From Ashinkailepas kermadecensis (lineage: Eukaryota > Arthropoda > Thecostraca > Neolepadidae): a stretch of 64,000 nucleotides of DNA. The notes beneath the pieces are model-generated. The model was given only the letters and a program-made list of their open reading frames with translations. It was not told the DNA's origin and did not search any database. Below, piece after piece: positions 22,746 through 33,575 of this stretch (positions within the stretch are counted from its first letter, which is position 1; each line of letters opens with the position of its first letter). The translations under genes and the position numbers were made by a program. The stretch covers positions 1 to 64,000 of the forward strand of contig JAOTOM010001518.1 of NCBI GenBank assembly GCA_034440615.1, written 5' to 3'.

Positions 22746-25320
22746 TCCAAGCCACTTTTTTGGTGTGATTTTGCTCCCAATCTGAAAAGTAAGCATTTGC
22801 ACAGAAAATGAGTGGTCCATCATCTTAGTCACATTCATAAACATTGCAATGGAATGTTTATTCCAAGCATTCCAATTCCTGATTAAAAACCTAAACTAAC
22901 CTAACATAACCTAACCAAACCCAACCAATTGGTTTGCCTTATGGAGGCAAATGTATGTAAACACTTATCATGTTACCACCTTAAAGCACAATAATAAGCG
23001 AAATGTGGGGGGCAATATTTAAAGATTACCCGGAACATTATAAGGTAAATCCGCCCACCCCTCCGATTTTTCGCAAATAACTGCCGATTTTACCGGTCGA
23101 TATACGCGATTTTCTGCGTACCTGCTTAGAAATGAACGGCGCGTCGTTTAAAGCAAGAAAAATGGAAATCGACCGAAAATTTTTCAAGTTAGAGGCCGTT
23201 AAAGTCAAACAAAATTTATAGCGCCGGACCACAAAAATCGGCGCTGATGCGCTTCCCGTATACTCGCAAAAGGGAAGTGTTCTTGGCAACACTAGTGACT
23301 TGTTTGATGTATATTGATATGCTATATAGTTTCAAGGTCATGTTAGGTCACCGAGGTCAAGTCAGGTCAAGTTCATGACAGGTTAATGGAACCAAACTTG
23401 ATCAACTGGAATGTTGTCATAAATGCACTACTGTTTGTCATTTGTACTGTTTGTCATTGCATTTCCATACTTTATTCATGTACTTCACTCCTTTCTTCAC
23501 GAAGCCGATTGCTCCGAGCTGCCCGACGGAGCAGTCGGGCAGGCGGCCCAGTTCCGGTAACTGATACAGGTAACTGACCTGATAAAGTGCTGCTATATAG
23601 GTGACCTGAGGTCAAATTTTGGGTCTAGCATCTCCATTGCATCATTAGTAATGTTCAAAACTTCATTGATGCCCATTTTGGAGCATTTAAACACAATCAC
23701 AGCGATTCATGACGATGGCAAGCCAAGCCACGCAAAACCAGAAAATTTTGCCAATTTGACCTCATTTGACCTTGAAGATATTGACCTAAGGTCATTAAAT
23801 TTCCACACAATAGAGTTCACTACCGTACCCATCCACCCTGTGAATTTCGTTCCTCCAGCTTTACTAGGAGCCGAGATCTTAGGGGGGGGGGCCGGAATCC
23901 GCCCCCCTCCAGTGCGCATAATTTTCAGAGGCCCTCCAGGGTGCGTGTTAAAAGGTGTTTTGGGGTTTATTTGAATTTTCTTTGGAATATCTTATGAAGG
24001 TGACTAAGGTGATGGAACTACTTATGTTCCGTGCAAATGCTTATCTTTCAGGTTGTGAGCAAAATAATGCAAAAAAGGGGCTTTGAGTTAGGTAACATAG
24101 TATAAAAATAAATGCTTATTTTTTATGTGGCATAAACTAACTGGTAAATTTGTCATAAAAGGTGATTTTTTTTTGTGGGATTTTTGTTTTGCATACCATA
24201 TTTATGAAGGTAACTAAGATGATGGGACCACTTATTTTCTGTGCAAATGCTTACTTTTCAGGGTGTGAGCAAAATAATGCCAAAAAGGTGCTTTGAGTTA
24301 GATAATATAGCATCAAAGGAAATGTTAAAAATATATTTACAAATGCAACATAACCTAACCTAACCTGTCCTGGCCTAACCCACCTTTGGATAAAAAAATG
24401 TAGAGCAATTTTTATTTACTGAAAATTCTCAAAACGAAACAAGAAACCTAACCCAGCCTAACCTAGCCTAACCTAATATAAGCTGCTCTTGAAGAAAACA
24501 AATTCCCATTTTTGGGGAAATTTGTTTTGCAAACTTTTTGGTATTATTGTGCTTGAAGGTGGTAACAATAAAAGTTTTTACATGCATTTGCCTCCTTAAA
24601 GCAAACAAATGGGTTAGGTTTGGTTAGGTTAGGTGGTATATATCAAGATCAAGGTAAAATGTGACTTTTTGGATTTTTTTATTTTCACATGGAAATGATG
24701 ATGCGACTACTCATTTTATCTGCAAATGATTACTTTTCAGTTGACAAACACACTAGCAAAATCTTCACTCTACAAATATAGCATATTGCGTATACTGGTT
24801 TTCCGGTTAGGTTAGGTTAGGTTATGTTTTGTTATGTTATGTTATGTTAGGCTAGGTTAGGTTATGTTAGGCTAGGTTAGGTTATGTTAGGCTAGGTTAA
24901 GTTAGGTTAGATTAGATTATATTATGCTATGATACATTTTATATACTATGCTGAAAATGAGTGACCGCATCGTCTTCATCATGTCAGAAAGCATACCATT
25001 ACAACAACAAAAAATTACAAATCACATTTTACCTTGATCTTGATATTTACCCCTAGGGTATGTGACTTAAAAGTAATCATTTGCTGTGAAAATGAGTGAC
25101 TGCATCATCTTCATCATGTCAGAAAGCATACAATTACAACAAAAAATCCAAAAAATCACATTTTACCTTGATCTTGATATTTACCAGTTGGGTTAGGTTA
25201 GGTTAGGTTAGTTTAAGTTGGGAAAATTTTCAATAAAAAAAAATCCATTTGCACAGAAAATAAGTGGTCCCATCATCTTAGTCACCTTCATAAACATGGT
25301 ATTCTGAAGAAAAAAAACAC
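22745..25320. repeat. dispersed repeat family carrying interstitial TTAGG/CCTAA motifs
   Basis: Repeated modules contain a phrase like CACTTATTTTCTGTGCAAAT followed by GCTTACTTTTCAG, in both orientations, next to short runs of TTAGG or CCTAA. Examples lie at 22,790, 24,025, 24,230, 24,700, 25,075 and 25,250, with relatives at 8,400, 16,720, 50,800 and 55,090. The densest telomere-like run is 24,805-24,915 (GGTTAGGTTAGGTTATG and variants). No coding capacity was seen. Confidence 0.7.
23045..23947. mobile_element. TTAA-flanked MITE (piggyBac-like), left end truncated
   Basis: About 900 bp of near-collinear match to 35,069-36,010. The right end (GGGTGCGTG|TTAA) is intact. The left end starts inside the element at the sequence GTAAATCCGCCCACCCCTCC. 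Both copies contain an open frame starting [20 protein letters not shown], short and of unknown meaning. Both also carry a cluster of AGGTCA/TGACCT half-sites at about 23,333-23,375 and 23,755-23,800. Confidence 0.8.
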
Positions 25321-26330
25321 CTTTTAAGACAACATATAACATTCAGGGCATAATTAGCAGCATGTTCAGGAGGCTCAGCAGCCAAATGTGCACTAAGCGG
25401 CTCAACTTGCTGCTGAATCTGTTGCTAAATCGTCTGCCAAAACTTACCAGGTACATGCATGTAAAACAGAACAGAAGCAAATATGGACAGCAACTATTCC
25501 AGGACCAGGTAAATTACACCAGACAAATGCGCCATATCCAGGCTTAGTTCTAACCTCCCAATGCTGGTAACAGTCGAATTTTGACATCTTCCCACCTGCG
25601 ATATCCTACCTTTTTGGTAAAACTTGCGAAACCCACCAAAAATTCCTCAGAAAAATAATAGGAATTTTGAACTAGTAGTCACACTATTGCATCAGATAGA
25701 AAACCAAGGCAACGGGAAATAAGCAGGTAAGGTAAAGCCAAGCGGGTATTATAGGTCTCCATCAAAGCGGAACGTCACATCGGAATGAAGTTTTTCCTTC
25801 ATAATGTCAACGTAATGGAGGTAGTTCATTTTTTAAAAGAAGCCAAGTGCCAAAAGGAAGTAGTTTTAAGATAAAGCATGTTAGTCATTGGAAAGAAACG
25901 TCATTTTGCTATAGCAAATGCTACTTATTGTTTTATTTGTTAATTAATATTATATAATTATTATCAAACAATCTTGAACAATATCGTACAGTGCCTATTA
26001 AGGAAAAATGGTATGGGGCGAGCAATGTATCCATGGAGAAATATGATTATAATCAATGGCGGATCTTGGAGTTCGGCAAGGAGTGAGGGCAGGGTGTAGC
26101 TTTGCATGCTTTTGGGTGTTATTTTTCCTCCCCCACAATGTTAGCTGTGCCTCCAATAACTTAAGCTTTTAACATGGGACCCTACTTTTAACATTGGACC
26201 TTGTGGGAGGGGGTGTATTCCCCCCCCCCGATTCATTTACCCTGATCAAACGACATTCAGTTGTATAATTATATTAAGCACACAAACTGAATGCTCCTGG
26301 ATTTAACCTGGAATCACACCGAAAGCATAC
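25320..26330. other. no gene recognised
   Basis: AT-rich sequence after the TTAGG-associated repeats. A short open frame at 25,362-25,547 has no domain. The part nearest 26,330 probably belongs to the LTR of the gypsy element that starts at 26,386 on the minus strand. Confidence 0.45.
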
Positions 26331-26336
26331 AGTCAG

Positions 26337-27594
26337 TATAACGCAGAACTAGGTTAATGCACGTGTAGATCAGGTCAGTCCCGACATCCTCCCCAGTTTT
26401 CTACTTGAAAACTCTAATACGAACTGGGCACGTCTACGCCTGACGCATGGACCACCAGTGACCACGTCACGTCACTCAACGCCGATCGCGCCGCTTATGA
26501 TTGATCAAACAGGTCGCCACCGCTGACCATCCCCGTACGTTGATCGGACGTCGATCGGTAGATTACTCAGTCACATAGTCCTTCAAGTAAGCCGGTGGTC
26601 TCCGTTGTCGCCGAGGCCTCGTGGGCGTGGACACGGGCTCCCGGTGCGGACGCAGTCGAGGTGACGGAACGTCGGCGGCTTGGGCGGCGTGGCGGGCGCA
26701 TCTCGGTGTGTCAGTGCCTTCCTGGGCGTCACGTCTGCGGGTGACGCGCACCGTCGCGCGGCAGCAGGCGTCGCGGGTGTGACGGTCTGCTCGTGGTCGG
26801 GCGCAGGCGGACCGTCGGCACCGGGGTTGGGGCCCGTCTACTGGGCGGCCTGCGGCAGCTGTGAGAGAGGCTGATAGCGGTCGGCGCGGGCCAGACTTTG
26901 GATGGGTCTTAGGTACCGCCTGTTACGCAGAGTCACCCGCCCCGAACCGTGTACCTTGATGAGATACTGGTCGTGAGGTTTGGCCTCCACCACTACGCCG
27001 GTTCTATCCCAGCGCTTGGAGTAAGCCCCCGTCTGGTTTTGCAGCAGCACTGTGGCGCCTGGCATCAGCGGTGCTAGCGGATGCGCGTGGTGTCCGAGGT
27101 CGTCCGCCTGCTTGGCGAACCTCAGTCTGAGCGCCTCTTCTTGGCGCACCCACGTTTCGCGCCAGACGGGATGGACCGCGGTGCTGGTGAACACCTGTGT
27201 CTTCGGTGCGATGGGCAGAAGGTCACGCAGATTCCTGCCGAAGATGATTTGCGCTGGTGACATGCCGGTCTCGAGATCTGGAGTGTTGCGAAACTGCAAC
27301 AAACCGGCCGCCACAGCCTCCGTGTCGATTCCTCCATGTGCGTCTGTCTGCGACGTCAGGAGGTGTTTCATAGACTTGACGGCAACCTCCGCTCTCCAGT
27401 TTGATTACGGGTGGTAAGCGGATGGCAAGCGATGTCGCACGCCCCAGCGCTGCAGGAGGGCGACCGTCTCCTTCGCGGTGAACTCGGGCCCACCGTCCGT
27501 GCTCAGCTCCTCAGGCACGCCGAAGGTCGCGAAGTAGTTTATTATATAACGCAGAACTAGGTTAATGCACGTGTAGATCAGGTCAGTCCCGACA
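26337..27594 (-). mobile_element. Ty3/gypsy LTR retrotransposon with a large internal deletion
   Basis: A 50-bp direct repeat occurs at 27,594-27,545 and 26,386-26,337 (minus strand, TGTCGGGACTGACCTGATCT and onward). It starts with TG like an LTR, and the second copy follows a typical gypsy junction (GGGGAGGATGT). Between them lies the last part of Pol. The first LTR piece is fused directly to mid-integrase, so the rest of the 5' LTR, gag, protease, RT and RNase H are gone. The 3' LTR must continue below 26,337, but its end was not located. Confidence 0.75.
26563..27545 (-). pseudogene. Ty3/gypsy integrase C-terminal part
   Basis: Minus-strand frames encode FGVPEELSTDGGPEF (second catalytic Asp of the DDE integrase) and then SAYHP, followed by an in-frame stop where Gln is normal (about 27,410). 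Next come WRAEVAVK (catalytic Glu region), TGMSPAQIIFGRNLRDLLP, and a C-terminal domain ending RRPPAYLKDYVTE and a stop at 26,563. The last ~90 codons need a frame change near 26,840. Nonsense and frame changes show it is dead. Confidence 0.8.
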
Positions 27595-27599
27595 TACCG

Positions 27600-28160
27600 C
27601 CCCCCCCCATTACCTTCATGCATTGTTCCCTCCAAATAACTTTCGGAAGCCTACAAGCATGGTGTGGGGCAGAACCCTGAGGAGGCGCGCAGGACACCCG
27701 GGGCTTTAAGAAAGCCACCCAGAGGCTTTTGAGTTTCCTTCAGCAGGATTCGGGGCCCGGTCGCTACCGACGACGTCCGCCAGCGACACTGGGTGACGAG
27801 CTCTGCCTCGTGCCACTGTGTCGAGCGGTGGAGCAGTGACATTGTACGACAGGCCTTTGTGCCCGAGTCGAGCGGTGGAGTCTGGTGGCATGGCCTATAT
27901 CGGCAACTAACTATCGGTGGTCTGTAGTTTGTCGCCCGAAGTGGAATACGTACATAGTGTCTGGCAGCCTTAAGCGGTCATTATTCGGATATGCTTCAAG
28001 CCAGGGGCAAAGATTATCAATGGTATGTATGGATGCTTTCGTGGATTTTCAGCATTCTAAGTCTACATTGCTTTTGCTTACGTGTTTGAGCATCATGGTT
28101 TTTAAGGGATACTGTCGGTGATGTATTTGCTGCGAGTGCTGAGACACCCGAGGTGACGGC
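27600..28160. other. no gene recognised
   Basis: Intergenic sequence with short open frames on both strands. A poly-C run at 27,600-27,608 abuts the truncated LTR. Confidence 0.45.
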
Positions 28161-28163
28161 GAA

Positions 28164-29000
28164 CTGCACCCTACTTTAAGCAATATGTGAGCCACTATAG
28201 TTATTTTCAGCAAAGTATCCTTTACGCAGATCGATATTTTTGGTTTCTGCGAGCCACCTTCACTTCCATGTACACCAACCCTGAAATAGCGATTCTGAAA
28301 AGATTTGCTGGCAGCCAATGTGATATGGTTTTGCTGGTTGGTTTCAGTGTGCCGTTGACATTTTGTCGGTCGGCCAATTACCTACCGAACCTGGACAAGT
28401 GGCAACAGCTGTGGGGAGAAGGCCTCAGCCGTCGAAGGGGTTGTTCTGCACCTCGATCAGGTTTGGTTGCTGGGACTGGTCCGTCTCGCGGCGTGATATG
28501 TCCGGTGACATCAGTGATCAAATTTCCTAGTCTGCCTCACACTCAGTCACAAAGTAACAGCCGCCAACCGCCGGCCTATTTTAAGCAATATATGAGCCAT
28601 CAGTTATCTTGAGCTATCTACAGTTATCCTTTACTCAGATCGATATTTTCGGCTTCTACGAGTCATCTATCTTCACTTCCATGTACACCAACGCTGAAAT
28701 AACGACTCTGAAAAGATTTGCAGGCAACCAATGTGATATTGTTTTGCTGGTTAGTTTCCGTGCGCCGTTGACATTTTGTCAGTCAACCAGCCCAGGTACC
28801 TACCGAACCTGAACAAGTGACAGCGGTTGTGGGGAGTAGGCCTCAACCGTCGAAGAGGCTGTGCTGCACCTTGGTCAGGTTTGGTTGTCCGAGCCATTGC
28901 CGATCGGTGTCTCACGGCGTGATCCGTCCTGCGACATCAATGATCCAACAATCTGCCCCCACACCCGAGTCACAAAGTAACAGCCGCCAACCGCGCCGGC
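28164..29000. repeat. tandem duplication, ~415-bp unit, two copies
   Basis: Copy 1 (about 28,164-28,578) and copy 2 (about 28,579-28,998) share TTTAAGCAATAT.TGAGCC, CAGATCGATATTTT, CTTCCATGTACACCAAC, CTGAAAAGATTTGC, CCAATGTGATAT and GTCACAAAGTAACAGCCGCC in order. Divergence is perhaps 10-15%. Flanking sequence is unique here. Possibly a satellite dimer. Confidence 0.88.
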
Positions 29001-29004
29001 TGTA

Positions 29005-29950
29005 GGCGCAGCTAGTCAGTTCCATGAACAACTGCGGAGCATACCTGTGCCATCCAGACAGGAAGGGAACATTGCGGTCTATGAAGTGTACAACAGACCT
29101 GTGGTCTTGCTTAGTTCGCCGGACGATGGTGCATCCTTGTGTTCGCTCTGCGTGCGGCATTTGCAACTATGTTGCATCACGTTGGCGTAAATACCCGCTC
29201 ATTGTTGGTGATATTGAACATACCGACGTTACGGGTATCACGCCGCGTTTCTGACCCAGATGAGCTTCAGCTATCGGTATTGGTTCAGAGACAAATGAAA
29301 ACATAACCAGAATTTAGTCCAGTCGGTGGACGTCGCATATTTTGTTTTCCTTCGCGCGACAGTGGTATCGTTTTCCATATTAGGCTGCCGCGCAAGCAGT
29401 GTCGCGTCATCACATCGCAAATTGTACAGACTAGTCGGTACCGAGCGTTGCCACTATAGGAACGTTGCATTGTCACCTCAAAGTAGTTCACTCGCAGATC
29501 ATTGCAGAGGATCTTCGCTGCCATAGCTTGCTCGGACTATGTGATTTAGCACGAGATCACGTACCTGGACATCTTCGCCACCACAAATGACAATGGTGCT
29601 CAAACCAGACTGCATGCCAGTCAGCAATGAATCACAATTCGAATTACAAAACTGATAAATGGTAAACTATATTCACACAGCATGCCACATACATATTCGA
29701 CATATATCACATATCACAGGTAGTCTACGATAAATTACTGCTAGATTTGTTCATATGGTACCGACTAAAATACTGCACTCCTTAACACCAACATCAACAT
29801 TTAACATTCAACATCATTTGTAACAGCAACAACATGTTGACAATACACGCCAAGTAAAAATAAAGACAAAGACATAAAAGATCAGTGCAACTATGAGCCA
29901 CAAGTGCCCTTCTTGGATGCACTCTAGACACTGAACCAGTTGCCCACCAA
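29005..29950. other. no gene recognised
   Basis: An open frame at 29,024-29,254 (plus) starts MNNCGAYLCHPDRKGTLRSM. It is Cys-containing and somewhat coding-like, but I recognise no domain and it has no clear splice sites. Otherwise nothing stands out. Confidence 0.4.
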
Positions 29951-29959
29951 ATCCGTCGA

Positions 29960-30277
29960 TCAGCCCTCCCTGGAATACCGAAAGGCAAGCCCTCTATTCT
30001 TATGATTGTCTATGCTGTTTTTAAAGATGTTCAGTGTGCTGCTACTGACAATGGTTTCTGGCAGCTGGTTCCAGTGTTCTACCACCCTGTTGGTGAAGAA
30101 AGACTGTCCTAACCTTGTCCTGCTGTAATTAACTTTAATTTTAAATTGATGACCTCTAATTACATCATTTCTGTTAAATTCAAACATTTCCGCGATATAT
30201 CCCTGTTCCTGACCATGAACAAGTTTAAAGACCTCCATGAGATCTCCTCTCAGCCTTCTATATCTAAGTGAAAACAT
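29960..30277 (-). pseudogene. LINE B ORF2 C-terminal region
   Basis: A 105-codon frame with YRRLRGDLMEVFKLVHGQ, GHQFKIKVNYSRTRLGQSFF and RVVEHWNQLPETIVSSSTLN. This is the characteristic C-terminal segment of CR1-like ORF2 (RLRGDLIEVFK ... FF..R.V..WN.LP). Its exact function is not established. Its upstream ATG is internal to ORF2. Confidence 0.85.
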
Positions 30278-30876
30278 TCAGTTTCTTCAATCTTTTATCA
30301 TATGCCAGGTTGCTTATACCATTTACCATTTGTGTTGCCCTCTTTTGTACTCTCTAAAAGCCAACAATACTTTTCATAACTAGGGGATCAAGCTTGGACA
30401 CTATTCCAAATGTGGCCAGACATATGCACAGGAAAGCTTCCAGATGACTTCCTCACTGTTGTGAGATACATTCCTATTTATTGCATCAGGCATTCTTAGC
30501 GCCTTCTTCCTGGCTTCTTTGGTCTGTTCTGATGCCACCAATTTTGTGTTCAAAATAAAACCTAAGTCCTTCTCCTGCAGAGTCAGATAGTACTTGGCCA
30601 CCCATCAAGTATGGAGCCTTCATATGCTGCCTACATGCATGATCTTGCACTTATCAAAATCAAAGTTCATTTGCCATTTTTCGGACTACTTCACAAGTTC
30701 GTCCAAGTCTTTCTGCAGCGAGACCTGCTCATTGTGTCCTATTATTGCCTTAAAGACCTTCAAATCATCCGCAAATTTCAAAACCTTACTGCTTAGGCCA
30801 CTTGCAATGTTATTTACAAATATAATTAACAATAGTGGCCCCTGCACTGACCCCTGTGGGACTCCACTAAGAACAT

Positions 30877-31554
30877 TTAGTCATGATGACTACCATTCAG
30901 CATCACTCTCTGCTGTCTATCTGAAAGACAGAACTCCATCCATTTTAAGAAGCTACCTGCAATACCATGGACCTGAAGCTGAATCATTAACCGTTTATGG
31001 GGTACCTTGTCAAAGGCCTTACTAAAGTCAAGATGTGCTACATCAACCAGATTTCCTTGATCAAATTGTTCTGTAGCGAAATTTAAAACGTCAAAGAGAT
31101 TTGCGAGACACGATCGCCCTTTTCTAAACCCATGTTGAATATCTTGAATCAATCGGTTTCCTTCCAGAAAACTAACTATTCTATCCTTGATAATTGATCA
31201 GAGTACCTTGCAGACTAGGGATGCGAGGCTTATTGGCCTATGGTTTTCAACTTTACCTCTTTCTCAGTTCTTGAAAATAGGAACTACATTTGCCCTTTGC
31301 CAATCTGTTGGAATATCATTTTGTGAAACTGATCTACAAAATATTATACTAAGTGGAATTGTCAGTTCCTTTTCAGCTTCCCGCAATACCCTAGCATAAA
31401 TTTCATCAGGTCCTGCTACCTTGTTTTGCTTTATTTTCCTGATATGATTGAAAACAACATCAATATCAATGAAATCAACCTGTTTTATCCGATCACCTGT
31501 CATTGAACTGTGGTGTACGGTTGGCAGATTAGTCATATCTTCCAATGTAAACAC
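30877..31554 (-). pseudogene. LINE B reverse transcriptase
   Basis: Two adjacent frames carry the RT core. The first has KIKQNKVAGPDEIYARVLRE and DIPTDWQRANVVPIFKN (motifs 0-1). The second has IQHGFRKGRSCLANLFDVLN and VAHLDFSKAFDKVPHKRLMI (motif 2 and motif A, where catalytic Asp should lie in LDFSKAFD). The ADD box is expected below 30,877, where frames are broken. Confidence 0.85.
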
Positions 31555-31775
31555 TTATTTAAACTGCTTGCTCAGCTCCTCAACCATCTCGCCATCCTCA
31601 CTCAATACAGTCCCATTTACTTCCAGTGTACCAATAAAAAGTAAAGAACTTTTTGCTGACTCATTACAGTTCCTAGCCAAATCCAATTATTTTGCTCGCT
31701 TTGCTGCTCTGGTTTTCTGTTTCACAGCGTCTAGCTTTCTAATACGACCTTATATTCACGATATTTGAAGCTTCC

Positions 31776-32559
31776 TTAAACACTAAATGTATCTTTCTTA
31801 GCCTTAATTGCTTTTATCAAATCTGGCGTAAGCCATGCTGGCTTCTCTACCCTTCTTTTGCGCGTTTGCTTTTGGGGGACATGTCTACTCCGAAGTTCCC
31901 TCAAGTAAGATTTGAACTTTTCCCACATTTCACAGGCGTTTAAATTGGCTAATTTTTCTTCCCAATTTATGGCACTTAAAGCCGCTCTCATGCGGTCAAA
32001 GTCTGCCCTGTTAAAATTTGGAACCTTTGCCAAATTATCCTTGATTGTGCCCGATACTTGTGCCTTGAATCTAATTATGTTATAGTCACTTCTTCTCAGA
32101 GTTTCTCAGACAGTCAAGTCTTGAACTATCACGTACATCTGAGGAGACAATGTCCAAAAATAAGCGCTGCCTAGTTGGTTCAGTTATAAACTGGTGTAAG
32201 AACAGGTCTTCTTAGAGGCATTTCCTAAACATTTTATATGATGGGGAGCCAACACTAACATTTTTGTATCCTTTTAGATTAAAGCCACCAAGAATAAGGC
32301 ATTTTATCCGAAAGTTTCTACTGATTTCCTCGCAAATCACCTTATCAAGCTCCAGTAGCCGACAGTGTGGAAAGGTTCCTGATCGGTACAAAGCTTCTAT
32401 CCTCAGTTTATTGCTGTTGCCTTTTCCCACAGCGACATCAAGCCAAACGGACTCCAGAAATGTTTTACCCCATCCGCTACTTTGAGAGCTGAATAAGCTA
32501 TTCACACAGAGCATTACAACACCCCCTTTCACTGCTGGACCCCTATTGCACGAAAACAT
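31776..32559 (-). pseudogene. LINE B endonuclease and linker
   Basis: 32,559-32,212 encodes the middle of the endonuclease: GGVVMLCVNSLFSSQSSGWG, ESVWLDVAVGKGNSNKLRIE and CLILGGFNLKG (GDFN-like site read as GGFN). Upstream, minus 32,710-32,570 adds PDFVCITEAWVSEGYF. 32,033-31,776 is the linker to RT (NFNRADFDRMRAALSAINWE). The substituted GDFN and the stops make it inactive. Confidence 0.8.
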
Positions 32560-33407
32560 TATCCCTGGATCTCATAGTCCTGCAAGTTATCCCCAAAATA
32601 CCCTTCACTAACCCATGCCTCAGTAATGCAAACAAAATCTGGTTCTTCCTCAGCAACATAACAGTCGAACTCATCAAATTTGGATCGAATACTCCGAGCA
32701 TTAATCATCATACACTTAACATATGTTCCATAACCAGCTTTGGCTTCTTCATGTTGAGCAGCTCTTTCATCTCTGGACGAGCTACCACTCTTCCCCCTTG
32801 AACTACTGCCATCCCTATTTGCTGACCGAGGTTATATTGCCCAGGCTGTCACTATTGCATATCCCTGAGATGGCAGTGCCACTTCATCCCTCCCCACCCC
32901 ATTGTGTAAGTTTCCTTGAAAGACATGCTCATATACTTTGCTTAACACATGCACCCCTTCTCGGAGAAGTGCAGGCCATCCCTCTGATAGAGGTCCCATG
33001 AGCCATACAACCTGCACCACTAGTCAACAAAGGTAAAACCTAACTCATGGCAGGGCCTGCCTACCCTGGCATTGGCTGCCAGTGCCTTAGAGCTCCACTC
33101 AGAGGAGACTCCAGCCCTAGGCAGAATAGCAGCCACAATGACTGCTATTGCTATGCTTCAGGGTGGCCAGAAGGGCCCTGTAGTCCTGCAGCAGCTCCTC
33201 ACTCCTAGCAGGACCTATGTTATTTACTCCTACCTGCACTACAACTGCACTAAACTGGTGCTCACTGGTGGCCTGTGCCACCACTTGCACCAAAAATATA
33301 CCATGTCTATCAATATATCGGCATATAGGTATACACTGGTAAAGGCACTGTCCCGGACCCAATGGTGGCAGGCGGAGAGGGGCGGCGGCAGCCGGCATAC
33401 AGCCGAC

Positions 33408-33575
33408 TCAGTTGTTCGAGCAGTTTTCAGTGTTGTAGCCGAACTTATTTTGCTGCCAGCGCCACGAGTCGCAGCGCATGTCCAGATGCCGTTCGGCCCG
33501 CCAGCCCAGCTCGCGCTCCGCCTTTGAGCAGTCGGCGAACGGCCTGGCCACGTCGCCAGGCCGCCTCTCCACCGC
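33408..33575 (-). CDS. GALE: GALE last exon with stop codon
   Basis: Acceptor TGTTGTCAG precedes [40 protein letters not shown] and [15 protein letters not shown], then TGA at 33,410-33,408. This matches the conserved GALE C-terminus (R.GDVA ... A...LGW.A ... D.WRWQ). The short tail after WRWQ is normal for the family. LINE B remnants start just downstream. Confidence 0.88.
   Translation of the reverse strand, partial: AVERRPGDVARPFADCSKAERELGWRAERHLDMRCDSWRWQQNKFGYNTENCSNN

Larger units (their letters stand above)
29960..33390 (-). mobile_element. LINE B: CR1-like non-LTR retrotransposon with ORF1 esterase
   Basis: Minus-strand domains are in order. ORF1 SGNH-hydrolase-like esterase at about 33,330-32,930: SAVVVQVGVNNIGPARSEEL, with SSKALAANARVGRPCHELGF and RDGLHFSEKG-like remnants. 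Endonuclease about 32,710-32,200. Linker 32,033-31,776. RT 31,554-30,877. C-terminal region 30,600-29,960. Frames break repeatedly. It begins only a few bases downstream of the GALE stop codon (33,408), so it may have inserted at or near the GALE 3' UTR. It is related to but distinct from LINE A. Confidence 0.85.

Noticed and set aside
24805..24915. A true telomere or chromosome end
   Set aside because: The TTAGG-like run is short, interrupted, internal to the window, and part of a dispersed repeat.
28187..28812. Protein-coding gene across the open frames here
   Set aside because: The frames lie in the two copies of the 415-bp tandem duplication, in corresponding positions, without domain or splice support.
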